A program made the translations under genes and the position numbers. A stretch of 56,856 nucleotides of DNA. Source: Leptolyngbya sp. BC1307 (GTDB lineage: Bacteria > Cyanobacteriota > Cyanobacteriia > Phormidesmidales > Phormidesmidaceae). Position 1 is the stretch's first letter, and every line of letters begins with the position of its first letter. This document shows, in pieces, positions 17,026 through 26,756 of the stretch. The notes under the pieces are model-generated. The model had not been told where the DNA came from. It did not search any database and worked only from the letters and a program-made list of their open reading frames with translations. Location of the stretch: assembly GCF_002286735.1 (NCBI RefSeq), contig NZ_NRTA01000027.1, forward strand, positions 1 through 56,856. The letters are read 5' to 3'.

Positions 17026-17997
17026 ATGAGTATGACCAATAGCACCAGTAACGCTAAGCGTGCGCCTGAATTTGGGCGAGTGCTCACAGCAATGGTGACG
17101 CCTTTTCTCCCGTCCGGAGAAGTCAACTACGCGCTGGCAGAAAAACTAGCCAGTCACCTGGTGGCTCACGGGACCGATGCTGTAGTCGTGTGCGGCACCA
17201 CAGGCGAGTCGCCATCGCTCACCTGGGAGGAAGAATATGCTTTGTACAAGGCGGTCAAGCAGGCGGTCGGGCCGAGCGTAAAGGTCCTTGCAGGCACAGG
17301 CTCAAACAGCACTCAGGAGGCGATCGCCGCCACCCAAAAAGCCCAAAAGCTCGGGCTAGACGGATCTTTGCAAGTTGTGCCCTACTACAACAAGCCCCCT
17401 CAGCAGGGACTGTATGGACACTTTGAGGCGATCGCCCAAGCCGTGCCAGATCTGCCGATTATGCTTTACAATATACCTGGACGCACAAGCTGCAACCTCC
17501 TGCCTGAGACAGTCATTCAGCTGTCAAAAATCCCCAACGTCGTCGCTATCAAAGAGGCTAGTGGGAACCTTGATCAGGTCAGCGAAATCAGTAGGATGAC
17601 ATCCGCTGACTTTGAGATTTATTCTGGAGACGACTCTTTGACACTGCCCATGCTGTCCGTTGGGGCTGTGGGCGTCGTGAGCGTCGCTAGCCATCTAGTC
17701 GGAGACTGGCTCCAGCAGATGGTTCAAGATTTCGAAGCCGGCCAGGTCAGCGAGGCAACAGCGCTGCATCTCAAGCTTTTTCCTCTGTTTAAGGCTTTAT
17801 TTACCGTTACCAGTCCGATTCCGCTAAAGGTGGCCATGACCCTACAGGGCTGGCCAGTTGGCAACTGCCGACTACCCCTTTGCGAAGGCTCCCTAGAGTT
17901 GCAAGAGCAGCTTAAAGCCATGCTTGCACAGCTGGATTTGCCCCCGGTCAACCAGCACTCAACACCAGCCCTGTCATCAGCCAGATCTGAAGACTAA
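17026..17997 (+). CDS. dapA: 4-hydroxy-tetrahydrodipicolinate synthase
   Basis: This enzyme condenses pyruvate with aspartate semialdehyde in lysine and peptidoglycan-precursor synthesis. It is a TIM barrel of 323 residues. Visible motifs are [16 protein letters not shown], the tyrosine motif [12 protein letters not shown] and the Schiff-base lysine in [10 protein letters not shown]. The start at 17026 has GAGG just upstream; a Met two codons later is an alternative. The C-terminal 25 residues after PPVNQHS are low-complexity and variable. It follows asd directly, with rnj 592 nt downstream; this gene order recurs in cyanobacteria. Confidence 0.97.
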   Translation: MSMTNSTSNAKRAPEFGRVLTAMVTPFLPSGEVNYALAEKLASHLVAHGTDAVVVCGTTGESPSLTWEEEYALYKAVKQAVGPSVKVLAGTGSNSTQEAIAATQKAQKLGLDGSLQVVPYYNKPPQQGLYGHFEAIAQAVPDLPIMLYNIPGRTSCNLLPETVIQLSKIPNVVAIKEASGNLDQVSEISRMTSADFEIYSGDDSLTLPMLSVGAVGVVSVASHLVGDWLQQMVQDFEAGQVSEATALHLKLFPLFKALFTVTSPIPLKVAMTLQGWPVGNCRLPLCEGSLELQEQLKAMLAQLDLPPVNQHSTPALSSARSED

Positions 17998-18589
17998 TCG
18001 GCAAGAGGCATTGGCGCTTCAAGTTAGCATTTGACCAATCCATTCTCAATGGCATGGTCATCGTTCAAGGAAAATCGACAGACGCAGCTTTCCTTCACAG
18101 CCTAAGAGCTAACAGTTAAAGGCATAATAAAGGCAAAATTCAGCTAAGGCGGCAGCTAGGGGCATAAAGCTCCAACTAAAGGCATAGAACCTAAGGTATA
18201 GAATCTGAGCCGCCCCGTCGCGACCGAACCACTAACTATCCCATTTAAGCGTTAAGGTAAACATCGTCCCTATCTCACAACTCACATCTCTCGAATCATC
18301 TGCACCTGTAGATTGGGGTGCGATCAAGGTCGCAGTCACCTGGGTTGTCGCTCGCTCGCTACTGTCCGTTGAAGCGGATATTTGCCCGCAGCGCCGCCGC
18401 CCAACCTATAGACAAGCTACAGACCAGAAGGCTGCTCAGAGCAAATTCTTTCAGCAAAAGCCTCTGTCCGTCTTTTCGCAGGGTCTATATCTCAATCGGT
18501 CCGTCAAATCAGCCCCGGCAAGCTGACCTCAAATAATCGCCCACAAGTTTTTCGATCATTTCATTCATCATTCAACCTAAGGAAACTAC
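17998..18589. other. dapA-rnj spacer with scattered AAAGGCATA repeats
   Basis: This 592-nt stretch has no convincing gene; the one short frame at 18318-18536 is arginine/serine-rich and unlike any family I know. TAAAGGCATA occurs at 18117-18126 and again at 18177-18186, with a GGGGCATA variant between them. A TAAGGA ribosome-binding site precedes the rnj ATG. The rest probably forms the rnj leader or promoter region. Confidence 0.4.
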
Positions 18590-20413
18590 ATGAGTAGAAG
18601 CATAAGTAAAAGCAAGCCAGAAAAAACCCAGTCAAAAATCCTCAAAATCATTCCACTAGGCGGACTGCACGAGATCGGCAAAAATACCTGCGTATTTGAA
18701 TACGACGATGAGATTGTCCTGCTAGATGCGGGCCTTTCCTTTCCGACAGAAGGTATGCACGGCGTGAATATTGTGCTGCCGGACATTACCTACCTAAAGG
18801 AAAATCAGCACAAAATTAAAGGCATGATCGTCACCCACGGTCACGAAGACCATATTGGGGGCATCGCCTTTCATCTGAAGCAGTTCAATATTCCAGTCAT
18901 TCACGGGCCGCGCCTGGCGATGGCTCTTCTGCAGGGCAAGCTCGAAGAAGCTGGCGTCTCTGATCGCACTGAGCTGCATACCGTCGGCCCTAGAGACACC
19001 GTGCAGTTTGGCAAGCACTTCAGCGCTCAGTACATCCGCAATACGCATTCGATGGCTGATAGCTTCACGATGGCTATCAAGACGCCGGTAGGAACCGTAA
19101 TCCACAGTGGCGACTTTAAGGTAGACCATACCCCTGTAGACGGCGAATTTTTTGACTTCCAAAAGATTGCCGAATACGGCGAAGCAGGCGTGCTCTGCTT
19201 AATTAGCGACTCTACCAACGCCGAGATTCCGGGCAATACGCCCTCTGAGCGGGCCGTCTTCCCCAATCTAGACCGAGAATTTAACAATGCTCAGGGCAGA
19301 CTCTTTGTCACGACTTTCGCCTCCTCTGTGCACCGGGTGAGCATGCTGCTAGAGCTGGCACAAAAGCACAAGCGCGATGTATTCGTCGTCGGCCGCTCTA
19401 TGCTGAATGTGATTTCTCACGCCCGTGACCTGGGGTATATAAAATGCCCCGACGACCTGTTTAAGCCGCTCAACATGCTGAAGCAGTGCCCCGATGAAAA
19501 GGCCATGATCCTTACCACCGGGTCTCAAGGCGAACCGATGGCGGCGCTTACGCGAATCGCCAATCGCTCTCACCGCCAGCTCAGAATTGAAGCGGGCGAC
19601 ACCGTCATTTTCTCCTCTAACCCGATTCCAGGCAATACCATCAGCGTGGTTAATACCATTGACAAACTGATGCAGCAGGGCGCACGAGTCATTTACGGCA
19701 AAGATAAGGGGCTGCACGTCTCTGGCCATGGCTACCAGGAAGACCACAAACTGATGCTGGCACTGACCCGGCCTCAGTTCTTCATCCCTGTACATGGTGA
19801 GCATAGAATGCTGGTCAAACATGCAGAAATGGCGCAGCAGTCAGGGGTTTTGCCTGAAAATATAGCCATTGTGAACAATGGTGATGTAATTAAGCTGACT
19901 GCTGACAGTATGAAGGTAGACGGCAAAGTTACCTCAGGCATTGAGCTAGTCGATTCTTCGCGGACAGGTATTGTTGAACACGCAGTGCTTAAAGAGCGGC
20001 AACAGCTAGCTGAAGATGGCATTATCACTGTCTCAGCTACCGTTGACAGCAAAGGTCAACTACTGGGTGAGCCAGCGGTTAATTTGCGTGGGGTAGTCAC
20101 TGTCAAAACTCAAGAGCAGTGGGAGCGCGGCATTATTCAGGTAGTAAAAAGCTCTGTGAATAACCGCTGGAAAGAAGTCGTCGAAGATGCCGATAGTGCC
20201 CAACCAACTGTGAACTGGGACGGGTTGCGATCGCGCGTAGAAGAAGACCTGCGCCGGTTTGTCCGACGTGAACTGCCCAAGCAATATCCGGTTGCCGTGC
20301 TGATGCTGCAGCACATCGATGGCCAGCAGACGAGCGCTAGCCAGCCTAGCAACGAATCAAATCACAGCGGTCCAAGACGGCGACGCTCCCTTTCGACAGC
20401 TTCGGCTTCTTGA
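18590..20413 (+). CDS. rnj: Ribonuclease J
   Basis: This metallo-beta-lactamase/beta-CASP RNase has 5'-to-3' exo- and endonuclease activity in RNA decay and rRNA processing. The zinc-binding motif HGHEDHIGG lies near residue 80. Further metal ligands are in HSMADSF and HSGDFKVDH, with the beta-CASP segment SDSTNAEIPG and the late HVSGHGYQEDH and FIPVHGEHRML motifs. It has 607 residues, including a basic, Ser-rich tail (RRRRSLSTASAS) beyond the usual C-terminal domain. Cyanobacteria typically keep both RNase J and RNase E, and here the two genes are near neighbours. Confidence 0.96.
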   Translation: MSRSISKSKPEKTQSKILKIIPLGGLHEIGKNTCVFEYDDEIVLLDAGLSFPTEGMHGVNIVLPDITYLKENQHKIKGMIVTHGHEDHIGGIAFHLKQFNIPVIHGPRLAMALLQGKLEEAGVSDRTELHTVGPRDTVQFGKHFSAQYIRNTHSMADSFTMAIKTPVGTVIHSGDFKVDHTPVDGEFFDFQKIAEYGEAGVLCLISDSTNAEIPGNTPSERAVFPNLDREFNNAQGRLFVTTFASSVHRVSMLLELAQKHKRDVFVVGRSMLNVISHARDLGYIKCPDDLFKPLNMLKQCPDEKAMILTTGSQGEPMAALTRIANRSHRQLRIEAGDTVIFSSNPIPGNTISVVNTIDKLMQQGARVIYGKDKGLHVSGHGYQEDHKLMLALTRPQFFIPVHGEHRMLVKHAEMAQQSGVLPENIAIVNNGDVIKLTADSMKVDGKVTSGIELVDSSRTGIVEHAVLKERQQLAEDGIITVSATVDSKGQLLGEPAVNLRGVVTVKTQEQWERGIIQVVKSSVNNRWKEVVEDADSAQPTVNWDGLRSRVEEDLRRFVRRELPKQYPVAVLMLQHIDGQQTSASQPSNESNHSGPRRRRSLSTASAS

Positions 20414-20449
20414 TCGCCGCCGCCAACGCACTGAAGCATCGATAGCCTC

Positions 20450-20479
20450 AAGCCCTAGCAACCTTGCGCGTTAGGGCTT
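20450..20479 (+). terminator. Candidate terminator hairpin after rnj
   Basis: AAGCCCTA (20450-20457) and TAGGGCTT (20472-20479) form a perfect 8-bp stem with a 14-nt loop, 37 nt after the rnj stop. The following run is only AGTGAGTTTTGG, so termination strength is doubtful. Confidence 0.5.
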
Positions 20480-20591
20480 AAGTGAGTTTTGGAGTTAGTT
20501 TTGGCTGCAGCTAGCAGCCATTCATAAACAGGGCAATCGATAGCTACATTATTTTTTATGTGTCTAAAGTTCATAAAATCACCACTGGCGC

Positions 20592-21157
20592 TATAATACA
20601 GCCACGGAAGCTGCTGCGAGGGGTTGAGTCAACCCTCTGCATCAGGCGTTGACCAGCGGTCAGTGCGCAGTCAGTGCCAGGTTTGAGTGACCTTTCTATG
20701 GGAGCTGTAGTCGTTTTGCCTTGTGTATCGAGGCAGTAACAGGCGGTGCCCATAAAAAGAGAAAAGCGCAGAGTACAAAGCTGTAGGAAAAATAGAAGGC
20801 AAGCTATCGCTTTAGCTGTCTTGAGCAGTATTTTTCATAAAGCCTGACGCCAAAGCCCTTAAAAGCGAAGCCTGAGAAAGTGGTCGCTGACGAGCGATCG
20901 CTATTCTGAGCAGACCCCCAGTTGGCACCTATCGAGCTACATAGCTGTGCGAAGAAGTGCCTGACATATTGTCTGACAGTGTGAGCAGCCGCTTTCAAAG
21001 CGGTGAGTTCTAGGAAGATACCTATCGCTCAGCCCATTTACCGACTTTTCTGACAGATTAATTTTTCAAGCAAGATTTAAGTTTTTTACGACCCCAGGAT
21101 CCGCTAGCGGTGCAGCCGAAGACGGGCAGCCGCTGGCAGGCTTCAGAGGAATATTGA
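20592..21157 (+). promoter_or_regulatory. rne promoter and long 5' leader
   Basis: TATAAT at 20592-20597 with TTCATA at 20570-20575 (16-nt spacer) looks like a sigma-70-type promoter. If used, transcription starts near 20604 and the RNase E mRNA has a leader of about 550 nt. A hairpin, GAGGGGTT paired with AACCCTC (20618-20637), lies at its 5' end. In E. coli the rne 5' UTR mediates autoregulation by RNase E cleavage; a similar role here is inference. An AGAGGA ribosome-binding site precedes the ATG at 21158. Confidence 0.55.
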
Positions 21158-23446
21158 ATGCCTAAGCAGATTGTTATTGCAGAGCAGCAGCGAATTTCCG
21201 CTGTTTTTTCAGAAGATCAGATTCAAGAGATCATTGTTGCTACCGGTAGCCATCAGGTTGGAGATATTTATCTCGGCACGGTAGAAAATATATTGCCCGG
21301 GATTGACGCCGCCTTTATCAATATTGGCGACGGCGACAAAAACGGCTTTATGCACGTCTCCGACCTCGGCCCACTCAAGCTCAAACGCATGGCGGGCTCC
21401 ATTACCGAACTGCTGGCACCGCAGCAAAAGGTGCTGGTTCAGATCATGAAGGAGCCCACAGGTAATAAAGGGCCCAGGCTCACGGGAAAAGTGACGATGC
21501 CGGGCCGTTACCTGGTGCTGATGCCTTACGGCAGAGGTGTCAACCTATCCCGGCGAATTAAGAGCGAAACTGAGCGGAACCGCCTGCGGGCTCTCGGAAT
21601 TTTAGTCAAGCCAGCCGGGATGGGGTTACTGATTAGAACCGAAGCAGAAGGAGTCTCTGAAGATGCCATCATCGAAGACTTAGAGACGTTGCAGCGGCGC
21701 TGGGAAGCGATTCAAGCCGAAGCTCTATCTACGCGCCCACCTTCGCTACTCAACCGGGATGACGACTTTATTCAGCGGGTGCTGCGCGACGTTTATAGCG
21801 ACGATGTCAATCGCATTGTCACCGACACAGAAAGCGGGCTTGATAGAACTAAGCAGCACTTAGCTAGCTGGAGCGATGGCCGCGTACCGGCTGGCATCTT
21901 AACGGACTGTCACCAGGAGTCTACTCCTATTCTGGAGTACTTTCGCGTCAATGCAGCCATTCGCGAAGCGCTCAAGCCCAGAGTCGACCTGCCCTCCGGC
22001 GGATACATTATTATTGAGCCGACTGAGGCACTGACGGTTATTGACGTTAACTCGGGCTCCTTTACCCGCTCTGCGACCGCCCGCGAAACAGTGCTTTGGA
22101 CTAACTGTGAAGCTGCTGTCGAAATCGCCAGGCAGCTGAGACTGCGCAATATAGCTGGCGTGATCGTCGTTGACTTTATCGACATGGATTCGCGTCGAGA
22201 CAAGATGCAGGTGTTAGAGCAGTTCGGCACCGCCCTGCGCGTAGACAAATCCAGACCGCAGATCTCACAGCTCTCTGAGCTTGGGCTAGTAGAACTCACG
22301 CGCAAGCGCCAAGGACAGAATATTTACGAGCTGTTTGGCAGACCCTGCACCACCTGTGGTGGGTTAGGACACTTGGTACATCTGCCTGGCGAAGAACCGG
22401 ATACCGCTGCTCAAGTATCCCCAGTGTCTTCCAGGCCGACAGCCTATAGTTCACCATCTCAAAGCTTTTCTAGTCGGCCTTCAGCCCGGGAAGATCGCGC
22501 TGTCAGCTTAGATCCTCAGGCCGAGCTGCAAGAGCTAGACTTGGTCAACCACCCTAACTATCAAGATAAAAATGGCCGGGGCAACCGGCGGCGACGGCGG
22601 GGGAGAGGAACTGACAGCTCGTCTACGCGGAGCCCTCGACCAGCGCCAGTAACCTCTGCGACCGCGACCGCCGATACCAAAGCGCCCGTCAAAGAGAAAG
22701 ACAAAGACAAAGACAAGGACAAAGACGAGCGGAGCCAGCAGCGAGGTGGTAGAGCTGATAACTCAACTGATAACTGGGCTGAGGACAAATCAGAGAGTTC
22801 GGCTGAGGGCAAATCGAGCGTAGAGACCTCTACTCGTAGCAAGCGGACTCGCAATGGCCGCCGAAAGACAGAGGAACCGCCTGAGATTATCGCCGTTGAG
22901 ATGACTCTAGAAGAGCAGCGGATATACGCCATGATGGGAATTTCGCCGCTGACCTTCAGTGGTCAGACGGCTGAAAATCCGCAGACCGCTGTTGTCGCAG
23001 TTGTCTTGCCAGGCGAGGCTGCTGATTTTATGGCGTCCGCAACATCGTCAGCAGAAACGGCTAGCTCCACGAAAAGAGTCATTGACCCGCCTATTCAAGC
23101 TGACGCCAAGGCTGAGGCTGACCAGGCAGACCCGATCACTGAATCTAGCACTCCCTCCCTGGATAGTTCTGAAGATGCCGATGAGGATGAAGGAACCGAC
23201 AAGCCGATTACGAAGTCTGCGCCGGTGAGAAGACGGCGGCGATCGCCCAGCCAGACCGCCACAGATGCGGATGTTGAAATAGCTGATTCAGATTCTGCTT
23301 CATCGAATGGTTCAGGCGATAGTTCAGAGGCTACTGCTGCCAGCTTGGAAGCAGACAGTTCCGAGACAAGCAGCGATCCGACAGAGTCTGATCAAAACGA
23401 AACGAAGGTTGTGCGACGACGGCGGCGGCGGTCTTCGGCGAGCTAA
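21158..23446 (+). CDS. rne: Ribonuclease E/G
   Basis: This endoribonuclease starts mRNA decay and processes stable RNA. The S1 domain lies at about 35-125 (GDIYLGTVENILPGIDAAFI), the 5'-sensor region follows, and the DNase I-like catalytic subdomain has VIDVNSGSFTRS and VVDFIDMDS, whose Asp residues bind the metal. The zinc-link motif is CTTCGG. The C-terminal half, from about residue 420, is disordered, charged and rich in Ser/Glu/Arg. The final RRRRRRSSAS matches the conserved arginine-rich tail that binds PNPase in Anabaena RNase E. At 762 residues it is a long cyanobacterial form. rnhB follows 27 nt downstream. Confidence 0.97.
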   Translation: MPKQIVIAEQQRISAVFSEDQIQEIIVATGSHQVGDIYLGTVENILPGIDAAFINIGDGDKNGFMHVSDLGPLKLKRMAGSITELLAPQQKVLVQIMKEPTGNKGPRLTGKVTMPGRYLVLMPYGRGVNLSRRIKSETERNRLRALGILVKPAGMGLLIRTEAEGVSEDAIIEDLETLQRRWEAIQAEALSTRPPSLLNRDDDFIQRVLRDVYSDDVNRIVTDTESGLDRTKQHLASWSDGRVPAGILTDCHQESTPILEYFRVNAAIREALKPRVDLPSGGYIIIEPTEALTVIDVNSGSFTRSATARETVLWTNCEAAVEIARQLRLRNIAGVIVVDFIDMDSRRDKMQVLEQFGTALRVDKSRPQISQLSELGLVELTRKRQGQNIYELFGRPCTTCGGLGHLVHLPGEEPDTAAQVSPVSSRPTAYSSPSQSFSSRPSAREDRAVSLDPQAELQELDLVNHPNYQDKNGRGNRRRRRGRGTDSSSTRSPRPAPVTSATATADTKAPVKEKDKDKDKDKDERSQQRGGRADNSTDNWAEDKSESSAEGKSSVETSTRSKRTRNGRRKTEEPPEIIAVEMTLEEQRIYAMMGISPLTFSGQTAENPQTAVVAVVLPGEAADFMASATSSAETASSTKRVIDPPIQADAKAEADQADPITESSTPSLDSSEDADEDEGTDKPITKSAPVRRRRRSPSQTATDADVEIADSDSASSNGSGDSSEATAASLEADSSETSSDPTESDQNETKVVRRRRRRSSAS
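22691..22726 (+). repeat. Hexanucleotide AAAGAC microsatellite inside rne
   Basis: Six in-frame hexamer units (AAAGAG, three AAAGAC, AAGGAC, AAAGAC) encode an alternating Lys-Asp/Glu run in the disordered C-terminal half of RNase E. Copy changes would keep the frame and only change linker length. Confidence 0.85.
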
Positions 23447-23473
23447 TTTCACTAGGTCGTACCGAAAACTTCT

Positions 23474-24109
23474 ATGCGTGAGCCAACCATACCGTTAGAG
23501 CAAACTGCTGGCGTTGACGAAGTTGGCCGAGGTGCTCTGTTTGGGCCGGTAGTAGCCGCAGCAGTCGTGCTGTCGCCGGCGGCGATCGCCCCTTTAACGA
23601 CCGCTGGCGTCACAGATAGCAAGCAACTCACAGCCGCCAAGCGTCAGCAGTTAGCCCTCCACATCAGGCAGATAGCTCACTGCGCGGTCGGCATGGCTTC
23701 TGCTCGCGAAATCGATCAAATCAATATTTTGCAGGCATCTCTGCTGGCGATGCGACGGGCGGTGCAGCAGCTATCTCCTGCGCCCCACCTGTGCCTGATA
23801 GATGGCAACCAGCGAGTACCGTACTTACCGATGTTGCAGAAAACTATTGTTAAAGGTGATCAGAGCGTATTGGCGATCGCCGCTGCCAGCATCATTGCCA
23901 AAGTGTGGAGAGACGAACTCATTGTCAGGATTGACCGCCGCTACCCAGGCTACGACCTCGCCTCAAACAAAGGCTACGGCAGTGCCAAACATCGCGCCGG
24001 GATAGCACTTATCGGGATTTGCCGTCAGCATCGAAAGTCTTTCCGCAGTTGTCAGGTATCTGTACCCTCACCACCATCGACTAAAGAAGCTCATAATAGT
24101 CTCCCATAA
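23474..24109 (+). CDS. rnhB: Ribonuclease HII
   Basis: This enzyme removes RNA from RNA-DNA hybrids and single ribonucleotides from DNA. The N-terminal motif VDEVGRGALFGPVVAAAVVL carries the catalytic Asp-Glu; further acidic residues are the Asp in LIDGN and the Asp in WRDELI. The KGYGSAKHRAGI block near the C-terminus is also typical. It has 211 residues, with a variable Ser/Pro tail after QHRKSF. It is 27 nt downstream of rne and ends 12 nt from the convergent DUF1997 gene. Confidence 0.95.
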   Translation: MREPTIPLEQTAGVDEVGRGALFGPVVAAAVVLSPAAIAPLTTAGVTDSKQLTAAKRQQLALHIRQIAHCAVGMASAREIDQINILQASLLAMRRAVQQLSPAPHLCLIDGNQRVPYLPMLQKTIVKGDQSVLAIAAASIIAKVWRDELIVRIDRRYPGYDLASNKGYGSAKHRAGIALIGICRQHRKSFRSCQVSVPSPPSTKEAHNSLP

Positions 24110-24121
24110 CCTGATTTTTCT

Positions 24122-24673
24122 TCAAGAAAGGCTCGACACTTTACCTGAAGGATGTGCCGCTGCCCAAGCGCAGTAGTCATTGATCAGCTGGCGCATCAGG
24201 CGCTGCTTGAGCGTCAGCAAAATGCCATTGATAATACTGTTGCCTGTCCGCTCTAGCAGCGGACCAGGAGTGAGGCGCATTGCCTGAGGGAGATCAACAC
24301 TCACCCTTAAGTTCGCCTGACCGCGCAGTTTTTTACCGGCTGACGTAGTCTGAGGCACCAGATAGCCCTGCATATTCACAGAAAACCGCTGGTTGATCGA
24401 ATCTCGCCCTTTTAACTGGCAGCGATCAGAGCGCAGCCGCACAGTCTCTTCTTCCTGCCAGACTTCAATGTCACAAACAGGCTGTAGCGATAGGCCGATA
24501 AACCGGATAGGCCGCACACTGACCCGAAATAAGTTCGGATTCAGCACTTCTACCTGCTTTTTATCCATCAAAGCGTACACCAATCGATCTGCTTGACTCA
24601 GATACGCTTCGATAGAGACAGGCTGAGGGGGTACAGAAATCGTCACCGACTGAGAAGCGCTGAAGCGAACCAT
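24122..24673 (-). CDS. DUF1997 family protein
   Basis: This 183-residue protein matches DUF1997, a family restricted to cyanobacteria and plastid-bearing eukaryotes. Recognisable parts are VRFSASQSVTISVPPQPVSI, then YLSQADRLVYALMDKKQVE and the late LTPGPLLERTGNSIINGILL. The beta-rich START-like layout suggests lipid or ligand binding, but function is unknown. Location next to rnhB and pheA is conserved in cyanobacteria. The 75-nt gap to the divergent pheA must hold both promoters. Confidence 0.88.
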   Translation of the reverse strand: MVRFSASQSVTISVPPQPVSIEAYLSQADRLVYALMDKKQVEVLNPNLFRVSVRPIRFIGLSLQPVCDIEVWQEEETVRLRSDRCQLKGRDSINQRFSVNMQGYLVPQTTSAGKKLRGQANLRVSVDLPQAMRLTPGPLLERTGNSIINGILLTLKQRLMRQLINDYCAWAAAHPSGKVSSLS

Positions 24674-24748
24674 AACCAGGAGTGAAAAGCAATAAAAAGC
24701 AGATAAGATAACCCTAACACTCTACAGCCTTAGCAAGCTTCATTCCCT

Positions 24749-25591
24749 ATGGCGGTTTCTATCGCTCATCTTGGCCCTAAAGGTACCTTTGCAGAATTCG
24801 CAGCCGCGACCTACGCCGATAGCTTGGGCACTCAGGCGACTGAACTCAAACCGTACCCGACTATTGCCCAAAGCCTGAACGCGACAGCTCAAAAGAAAAC
24901 TGATTTTTGCGTCGTCCCCATCGAAAACTCAATTGGTGGTGGCGTCACCTTTACGCTAGATACGCTGTGGGAAATTGAAACCCTGCAAATTCAACAGGCA
25001 TTCACGCTCCCGGTGCAGCACGCACTAATTTCAAGAGCGAGCAGCCTGAGTGACATCAAAACGGTTTACTCGCATCCTCAAGCGCTATCGCAGTGCTGCG
25101 GATGGTTAGAAGCTAATTTACCGGGCGCAAATCTTGTGCGGTCTAGCTCTACCGCAGAACCACTGCCCCATGTGAAAGAAAACGCATCAGCCGGGGCGAT
25201 CGCCTCAAGCTGGGGAGCCAAAGTTTACGACTTGCCCATACTGGCACATCCGATTAATGACTACGCAGACAATTACACCCGTTTCTGGGTACTTGGCCAA
25301 GCGCCAGCGACTAAAGGGCAGTACACGTCTCTAGCCTTTAGCTTACTAAGCAACGAACCTGGGGCCTTACTCAAGCCCTTGCAGCTATTTTCGGCACTGA
25401 ATATCAACATGAGCCGAATCGAATCTCGACCTACCAAGCGACTGCTGGGCGACTACATTTTTTTTGTAGATATCGAGGCGAGCGCGGATGCCCAGACAAC
25501 ACAGACAGCGCTAGAGCTGCTCAAAATACACACGGCAAAGCTCAAAATTTTTGGCAGCTATAACCTAACAGCGATTGAACGGGTATTATGA
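24749..25591 (+). CDS. pheA: Prephenate dehydratase
   Basis: This monofunctional enzyme makes phenylpyruvate for phenylalanine synthesis. The catalytic PDT domain (about 1-185) has AHLGPKGTFAEFAA, VVPIENSIGGGVTFTLDTLW and the YTRFWVLG block with the catalytic Thr-Arg-Phe. The C-terminal ACT domain (about 195-270) carries the phenylalanine-binding ESRPTK motif, which implies feedback inhibition. No chorismate mutase domain is present. The stop lies one base from the end of the convergent LON-domain gene, leaving no room for a terminator. Confidence 0.96.
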   Translation: MAVSIAHLGPKGTFAEFAAATYADSLGTQATELKPYPTIAQSLNATAQKKTDFCVVPIENSIGGGVTFTLDTLWEIETLQIQQAFTLPVQHALISRASSLSDIKTVYSHPQALSQCCGWLEANLPGANLVRSSSTAEPLPHVKENASAGAIASSWGAKVYDLPILAHPINDYADNYTRFWVLGQAPATKGQYTSLAFSLLSNEPGALLKPLQLFSALNINMSRIESRPTKRLLGDYIFFVDIEASADAQTTQTALELLKIHTAKLKIFGSYNLTAIERVL

Positions 25592-25592
25592 G

Positions 25593-26231
25593 CTACTTTA
25601 AAACGTCTTTTAGAGCGGTACGAGCCGCTAGGTTATTGCGAGTAGAGGTCAAAATCTCGGCCTCGCGCTCCAAACGGCTGAGCGTATTCTGCATCTCTAG
25701 CAGGGACTGCTGCTCGGAAGCAACGCCATGAAGCGTACTGGCAACCCAATAGGAAAGTTCCAAAGGTAGCGCTGGCGTATCTTTAGGAAACTTGATTTCT
25801 TGACTCGTCAGCTTGCCCGAAAGACGAACCACGTCTCTCAGCAGCTGGTCGACCTCATTGGCCAGAGGCTCTAGACTCTCCTCGGTCGGATCATCTTCAA
25901 TCCACTCCACCAGGCCAACGCGATAGGGTGTCTCTCGCACACAGTCCAACACCCGAAAACGCTGCTGACCCAGCGTCATAATTTCCATGCGATCATCTGA
26001 CGTCCGCTGATAGCGAATAATTTCTGCGCAGCAACCTACTTTGGCTATCTCTCCAGTACTCGGGTCGATCATCAGCACGCCAAAGCGGCGATCGCCCTGA
26101 AGAATCGTATTCATCAACATCCGATAGCGCAGCTCAAAGATGTGGAGCGGCAGCTGTCGGCCCGGAAAAAGTACTAGCTCGGGCAGCGGGAAAAGCGGCA
26201 GTTCGCGAACGGCAACTGAGGGGGTATCCAT
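25593..26231 (-). CDS. LON substrate-binding domain protein
   Basis: This 212-residue protein contains only the N-terminal LON substrate-binding domain (LPLFPLPELVLFPGRQLPLH, then IFELRYRMLMNTIL, then FGVLMIDPSTGEIAKVGCCA). It has no ATPase and no Ser-Lys protease domain. Such proteins are common in cyanobacteria and plants, where some bind heme or act in protein turnover; the role here is unknown. The C-terminal half is helical. It lies downstream of rpsJ on the same strand (106 nt) and may be read from the str operon. Confidence 0.92.
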   Translation of the reverse strand: MDTPSVAVRELPLFPLPELVLFPGRQLPLHIFELRYRMLMNTILQGDRRFGVLMIDPSTGEIAKVGCCAEIIRYQRTSDDRMEIMTLGQQRFRVLDCVRETPYRVGLVEWIEDDPTEESLEPLANEVDQLLRDVVRLSGKLTSQEIKFPKDTPALPLELSYWVASTLHGVASEQQSLLEMQNTLSRLEREAEILTSTRNNLAARTALKDVLK

Positions 26232-26337
26232 TGTATTCAGGGTAAATCCAAAGCACTGAGACCGTTTGTAGAGACGGTTTACAGTGCTACTGTCATTCTA
26301 ACCCAAGGCTTCTACCCGTTGCCGAGAATAGCGCGCG

Positions 26338-26658
26338 CTAAAGCTTGACTTCAATATCTACACCAGCCGGCAAATCCAACTTCATCAGCGCGTCAATCGT
26401 TTTAGAGGAGGGCTGATAGATATCGATAATGCGACGATGAGTGCGGGTCTCGAAGTGCTCGCGAGAATCTTTGTCAACGTGAGGCGATCGCAGCACACAG
26501 TAAATCTTGCGCTTAGTCGGCAAAGGAATCGGCCCGACAGCGGTGGCATTTGTCCGGTTAGCGGTATCGACAATTTTTTCGCAAGAAGTATCTAGCAGGC
26601 GGCGGTCAAAAGCCTTGAGGCGAATGCGGATCTTCTGCTGTTGAATAGTAGTAGCCAT
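26338..26658 (-). CDS. rpsJ: 30S ribosomal protein S10
   Basis: S10 is part of the 30S head and also the NusE antitermination factor. The 106 residues show [20 protein letters not shown], the [20 protein letters not shown] block and the [20 protein letters not shown] segment. Placement after tuf, not at the head of the S10 operon, is the cyanobacterial arrangement. A palindrome lies in the 150-nt spacer before it. Confidence 0.98.
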   Translation of the reverse strand: MATTIQQQKIRIRLKAFDRRLLDTSCEKIVDTANRTNATAVGPIPLPTKRKIYCVLRSPHVDKDSREHFETRTHRRIIDIYQPSSKTIDALMKLDLPAGVDIEVKL

Positions 26659-26756
26659 CGAAGAATAAGCGTCCTGTGGGCGCGTTAGGTTTAGTTTTCC
26701 AGGTTCAATTGATTGGTGGGGGATTCAGAGAATTCCACCGATGATAGTTCCGAAAT

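Noticed and set aside
18318-18536. 72-codon open frame in the dapA-rnj spacer
   Set aside because: Arg/Ser-rich composition, no ribosome-binding site and no family resemblance; probably chance.
20571-20998. Two minus-strand open frames in the rne leader (20571-20753, 20804-20998)
   Set aside because: They are antisense to a likely leader, have no recognisable family pattern and lack ribosome-binding sites.
26261-26280. ACCGT...ACGGT hairpin after rpsJ as a terminator
   Set aside because: The stem is only 5 bp and no T run follows on the minus strand.
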